From Phyllobacterium sp. YR531 (GTDB lineage Bacteria > Pseudomonadota > Alphaproteobacteria > Rhizobiales > Rhizobiaceae), in NCBI RefSeq assembly GCF_000282595.1, contig NZ_AKIZ01000023.1, forward strand, positions 1-64,000: a stretch of 64,000 bases of DNA. Direction: 5' to 3'. The notes under the pieces were generated by a model, which saw nothing but the letters and a program-made list of their open reading frames with translations, ran no database searches and was not told where the DNA came from. Positions 60,667-64,000 of this stretch are shown here, piece by piece. Within the stretch, counting starts at the first letter, position 1; every line of letters starts with the position of its first letter. The position numbers were made by a program, and so were the translations under genes.

Positions 60667-60949
60667 TTTAAAACTCTCATCTTGGCCAGACGCAATAAAT
60701 TGCGGGCCATAAAACGCACTGCAGGGCGCAACCTGCGTGCAATATTTTCGGATAAACGACGAGACGCGTAGAACCTTGAAGATTCGAGCGACTTGCGCAG
60801 CCGTGCCCACCGCATCATGCGGATGGGGCTCAGACGCCACGAGTCCTGTTTCGGAAGGCCGGATCAGACCGGCCCAAGCGTCTGAGCGGCATATGGGCTC
60901 TTCTGACTCAAAAAGCAAACGATTTTATTGTGCGGCGCAAAATGCGAGG

Positions 60950-61813
60950 CTATTTGGCGAAGCGTTTTGCCCCGAAAACACATGCAATCACGGCAATCGT
61001 AACGACGATCATTTGCCAGCCAACAGCCTCGTGAAGCAATGTTGCGGCAAGGATCAAGCCGAAAAATGGCTGTAGAAGCTGAAGTTGTCCAACTGCCGCG
61101 ATGCCCCCTTGCGCAAGTCCACGATACCAGAAAATAAACCCAATCAGCATTGAAAACAGCGATACATAAATCAGTCCTATCCAGGCTGGCTGACCAATGA
61201 CAACCCAGTCATGAGGCATTACGAATAATGTCAAAGGCAACATGATCGGTAATGACAGAACGAGCGCCCAGCAGATAACCTGCCACCCGCCAAGTTTGCG
61301 AGAAAGCTGCGCTCCTTCCGCATAACCTAAACCACAAGCCACAATTGCAGCGAACATCAGAAGATCACCTGCCAACGATGCTTCCAGATTTTGTGTGAGA
61401 GCAAAACCTGCAACCAGCGCACTGCCCAGACACGAAAACAGCCAGAACATCGGACGCATGGACTCGCCGCCTCGTAACACACCGAATATTGCCGTCGATA
61501 GCGGCAAGAGGCCTATGAAAACGATGGAATGCGCTGAGGTGATGTGTTGAAGCGCAAGCGCTGTCAAAAGCGGAAAACCGACAACAACACCCATCGCCGT
61601 TACAAACAGATGTCCAAGATCAGACTTGGCCGGCCATTTCTCCTTGAACACCAGCAAAAGCGCTAGGCCAAGAAACGCAGCGATCGTCGCCCGTGCAGCA
61701 GTCAGAAAAATTGGATCAAAATCCGCCACGGCCGCGCGCGTCGCCGGCAGCGATGCGCTGAAAATGAGAACGCCCACAAAGCCATTGATCCAGCCACTCG
61801 TTGTCTTGTCCAT
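60950..61813 (-). CDS. EamA/DMT-family transporter
   Basis: 287-residue inner-membrane transporter with ten membrane segments arranged as two EamA repeats of five. Typical features are the first segment FVGVLIFSASLPATRAAV and the second-repeat segments ending FFGLILAATLLHEAVGWQMIVV. The start is probably ATG 61813, after GGA; ATGs at 61837 and 61852 are in frame. It is divergent from a MocR-type regulator, a frequent pair in which the regulator controls export of an amino-acid- or vitamin-B6-related compound. Confidence 0.88.
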   Translation of the reverse strand: MDKTTSGWINGFVGVLIFSASLPATRAAVADFDPIFLTAARATIAAFLGLALLLVFKEKWPAKSDLGHLFVTAMGVVVGFPLLTALALQHITSAHSIVFIGLLPLSTAIFGVLRGGESMRPMFWLFSCLGSALVAGFALTQNLEASLAGDLLMFAAIVACGLGYAEGAQLSRKLGGWQVICWALVLSLPIMLPLTLFVMPHDWVVIGQPAWIGLIYVSLFSMLIGFIFWYRGLAQGGIAAVGQLQLLQPFFGLILAATLLHEAVGWQMIVVTIAVIACVFGAKRFAK

Positions 61814-61879
61814 ATCCAGTCCTACCTTCAATTCCATTGTGACGATGTGCATTGTCGGCGATCAATTTTCCAGATACGG

Positions 61880-61904
61880 TACAGTACAATTTTTGCAAAC
61901 TGTA
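61880..61904. promoter_or_regulatory. Operator candidate between the EamA and MocR genes
   Basis: An inverted repeat TACAGT ... ACTGTA (13-base spacer) lies in the 112-base divergent intergenic region. GntR/MocR proteins often bind such dyads or direct repeats to control the neighbouring gene. Confidence 0.45.
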
Positions 61905-61925
61905 ATGGTAATATGAGCAGTACAG

Positions 61926-63338
61926 ATGGACAGTAACGGAAACAATGGGACACGTGTCGAGCAGGTCATGCGTGCGATCAGGCAACGTATTGCGGCACGA
62001 CTACTGCTTCCGGGTGCAAAATTGCCATCCATCCGAAGTTTCTCTGAAACAATGGCAACGTCAAAGTCTACGGTGGTCGAAGCGTATGACAGGCTTGCGG
62101 CAGAAGGGCTCATTCAGTCGCGGCGTGGATCGGGTTTTTATGTCGCCGGGCATCTGGCACCGCTGACACTTGCTGAAATCGGTCCCAAACTTGACCACGC
62201 CATTGATCCCCTTTGGGTATCGCGGACTTCGCTTGATGCTGGGAACGATACTTTAAAACCTGGCTGCGGCTGGCTGCCTGCATCGTGGATGCCGGAAGGT
62301 GCCATTCGCCGTGCATTGAGGGCAATCGCCAGATCGAATGACTCGGTGCTGACTGATTATGCTTCGCCTCTCGGACTGCAGCCACTTCGTCAGCTTTTAT
62401 CGAGAAGGCTCGGCGAACATGGAATCGAAGCGCCCGCCAATCAAATCATGCTGACTGATTCTGGAACTCATGCCATTGACCTTATATGTCGATTCCTGCT
62501 TGAAGTAGGAGATAGCGTGATCGTTGATGATCCGTGTTACTTCAATTTTCACGCTTTGCTCAAAGCGCACCGTGTCAATGTGATAGGCGTGCCTTACACT
62601 GCAAACGGTCCCGACCTCGCATTGTTTGCGCGCGCGCTGGAAGAACATCATCCGCGCCTTTACATAACGAATGCTGCCTTCCACAATCCAACTGGAGCAG
62701 TGCTCTCGCCTGTCGTGGCCCACCGTCTGTTGAAGCTGGCAGAACTTCATAATCTCACGATTGTCGAAGACGATATTTTTGCAGATTTTGAATATGAACC
62801 TGCGCCGCGACTTGCCGCATTTGATGGCTTGAATCAAGTTGTCCATATCGGCAGCTTTTCGAAATCAATCTCGGCATCTGTTCGTTGTGGCTTCATTGCT
62901 GCCAAACGCGACTGGATCGAAGGACTTACGGATTTACGTATCGCGACATCATTCGGCGGCAGTCGCCTCGGTGCCGAACTGGTGCTGTTCATGCTGAAAG
63001 AAGGTGCATATCGCAAACATATCGATAATTTGCGGGTGCAGCTTGCACGCAGCATGGAACATACAATTGCTAGGCTGAAGATGCTTGGCATAATCCCATG
63101 GAACGAGCCACGTGGCGGTATGCTGTTATGGTGCAAACTGCCCGATGGCATCGACGCTGCCGGCATCGCAAAATACGGGCTGGAAAACGGCATCGTATTC
63201 GCTCCGGGCAATGTTTTCAGCCAATCGCAATCCGCCAGTTCCTATATGCGGTTTAACATAGCCCAGTGCGACGACACCCGCATATTTGATGTGCTGGCAA
63301 AGGCCATTAAACTTCAGCTAGCCGCAGCAAGCGCCTGA
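61926..63338 (+). CDS. MocR-family regulator (GntR HTH plus aminotransferase)
   Basis: 470-residue regulator. The N-terminal GntR winged helix (MRAIRQRIAARLLLPGAKLPSIRSFSETMATSKSTVVEAYDRLAAEGL, about residues 15-62) is fused to a class I/II aminotransferase-like domain (about 105-470). The PLP lysine is in GSFSKSISASVRCGF near residue 312. The DDP/NPTG elements (NAAFHNPTGA) and the PLP-binding Asp and Tyr region (TIVEDDIFADFEY) are present. PLP or a PLP adduct is the expected effector. Its target is probably the divergent EamA gene. Confidence 0.92.
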   Translation: MDSNGNNGTRVEQVMRAIRQRIAARLLLPGAKLPSIRSFSETMATSKSTVVEAYDRLAAEGLIQSRRGSGFYVAGHLAPLTLAEIGPKLDHAIDPLWVSRTSLDAGNDTLKPGCGWLPASWMPEGAIRRALRAIARSNDSVLTDYASPLGLQPLRQLLSRRLGEHGIEAPANQIMLTDSGTHAIDLICRFLLEVGDSVIVDDPCYFNFHALLKAHRVNVIGVPYTANGPDLALFARALEEHHPRLYITNAAFHNPTGAVLSPVVAHRLLKLAELHNLTIVEDDIFADFEYEPAPRLAAFDGLNQVVHIGSFSKSISASVRCGFIAAKRDWIEGLTDLRIATSFGGSRLGAELVLFMLKEGAYRKHIDNLRVQLARSMEHTIARLKMLGIIPWNEPRGGMLLWCKLPDGIDAAGIAKYGLENGIVFAPGNVFSQSQSASSYMRFNIAQCDDTRIFDVLAKAIKLQLAAASA

Positions 63339-63844
63339 AGTTTCAGCACACTGTTCCAATTACGGGCTGTCGCGGCGACACCCAGCGTCCGCTCAATTTT
63401 GGGGAAGAGCCGCGCATTCGAAATGCCCTGCGGCGTATGATAGTAAAGGACTCGCCCCCTTATCTCAAACTCATCCGGACCATCTGCTTTTGCCCGCAGC
63501 GCCTCTATGGCTTTGTCGTCCGGTCGTTGCTTCATAAGATAAGCATGAAGCTTTGTGGGTGTAGTAACCGCATCGGGGAAAGGATTTTCAGCAACCAGCC
63601 TGTTCCATTCTGCGGCACTGGCAATCAATATTTCTTTCGCAAAATCAAACTGCTCCAAAACAATCGGAGCGATACGCTTTATTATTTTTTCCGATGTGCC
63701 TGACGACTTGAGAACAACGTTGCCTGTGTTGATATAAGTCCGCACGCTATCAAACCCCGCTTCTGTCAAGGCTGCCGCGAGCGGCTTCACCGGCAATAAT
63801 GTTGCGCCACCTACACCGCGAAACAGAACGATCCAAGTCGCCAT
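63314..63844 (-). CDS. DUF1697 family protein
   Basis: 176-residue DUF1697 protein. Family markers are WIVLFRGVGG near the start, then TYINTGNVVLKSSG and the C-terminal ARLFPKIERTLGVAATARNWNSV. Function unknown. The stop overlaps the last 25 bases of the convergent MocR gene. The start lies 9 bases after the ilvA-like stop, so it is probably co-transcribed with it. Confidence 0.88.
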   Translation of the reverse strand: MATWIVLFRGVGGATLLPVKPLAAALTEAGFDSVRTYINTGNVVLKSSGTSEKIIKRIAPIVLEQFDFAKEILIASAAEWNRLVAENPFPDAVTTPTKLHAYLMKQRPDDKAIEALRAKADGPDEFEIRGRVLYYHTPQGISNARLFPKIERTLGVAATARNWNSVLKLQALAAAS

Positions 63845-63853
63845 GAAAGGCCT

Positions 63854-64000
63854 CTAAATAATCAACCCGGCAATTGTTTCGTTGTCAGTGATATCCTGAT
63901 ACGCCCAACCCGCTTCATCGAAGCGCCTGAACAATATATCAAAATTCTTCCTGTTCTTGGTTTCGATACCAATGAGCACCGAGCCGAAGTTACGAGCCGA
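63854..64000 (-). CDS. ilvA: Probable threonine ammonia-lyase, C-terminal end only
   Basis: 48 codons of a frame that enters from the right edge: SARNFGSVLIGIETKNRKNF, then DILFRRFDEAGWAYQDITDN and a short end at stop 63854. The GSVLIGIE strand and the final strand-helix arrangement resemble the ACT-like regulatory domain that ends threonine deaminases (IlvA). The catalytic domain is outside the window, so the call is tentative. Confidence 0.55.
   Translation of the reverse strand, partial: SARNFGSVLIGIETKNRKNFDILFRRFDEAGWAYQDITDNETIAGLII

Overview
The window looks like chromosomal DNA of an alphaproteobacterium of the order Hyphomicrobiales (Rhizobiales), most like the Brucella/Ochrobactrum group. 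The evidence is (i) core-gene content and order, argS-dgt-erpA-type-xthA-exoR and then valS-popZ-tolC(bepC)-pcm, which I recall from that group, (ii) an ExoR-type Sel1 regulator and a PopZ polar organiser, and (iii) a moderately GC-rich composition. No ribosomal RNA, complete insertion sequence, CRISPR array or replication origin was seen. Two tRNAs are present: Cys(GCA) on the minus strand and Asn(GTT) on the plus strand.

Layout. 1-17.6 kb is a housekeeping block: the N-terminus of a probable SPOR-domain protein, argS, dgt, an A-type Fe-S carrier, a nucleobase permease, xthA, exoR, a tandem pair of FadL-like porins, valS, a small lipoprotein, popZ, bepC and pcm. 18.1-25.6 kb is accessory: a single-domain GGDEF cyclase, an APH(3')-II-like kinase overlapping an antibiotic-type GT1 glycosyltransferase, several small hypotheticals, the two tRNAs, a periplasmic histidine phosphatase and a YrbL-like kinase with a C-terminal membrane segment. 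25.9-37 kb is a secreted RTX island: two RTX-only proteins and two serralysin-type M10 metalloproteases. All four end in the same module of about 143 residues with an Asp-hydrophobic type I secretion tail, and no exporter genes are present. 37-39.5 kb holds small envelope proteins and an orphan TctC/Bug binding protein. 39.5-42.7 kb is visibly AT-rich and encodes a trimeric autotransporter adhesin followed, one base later, by an IalB-family protein. 43.1-45.9 kb carries a secreted EF-hand protein, two small proteins and nnr. 46.1-50.7 kb is a complete four-gene archaic (Csu-like) chaperone-usher pilus operon. 51.3-64 kb returns to metabolism: cfa with a probably frameshifted YjbR-like gene, lrp/ald, a cysK-alaX-sseA-GNAT operon, a RhlE-type DEAD-box helicase, a divergent EamA/MocR pair, and DUF1697 behind the 3' end of a probable ilvA.

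How it fits together. The middle 25 kb is mostly cell-surface or secreted material: calcium-binding RTX proteins and proteases, a trimeric adhesin, a secreted EF-hand protein and a pilus. ExoR, a periplasmic regulator of envelope and exopolysaccharide programmes in relatives, is also in the window. The most interesting candidates for new biology are the coupled adhesin + IalB pair, the RTX module family, and the glycosyltransferase + aminoglycoside kinase pair.
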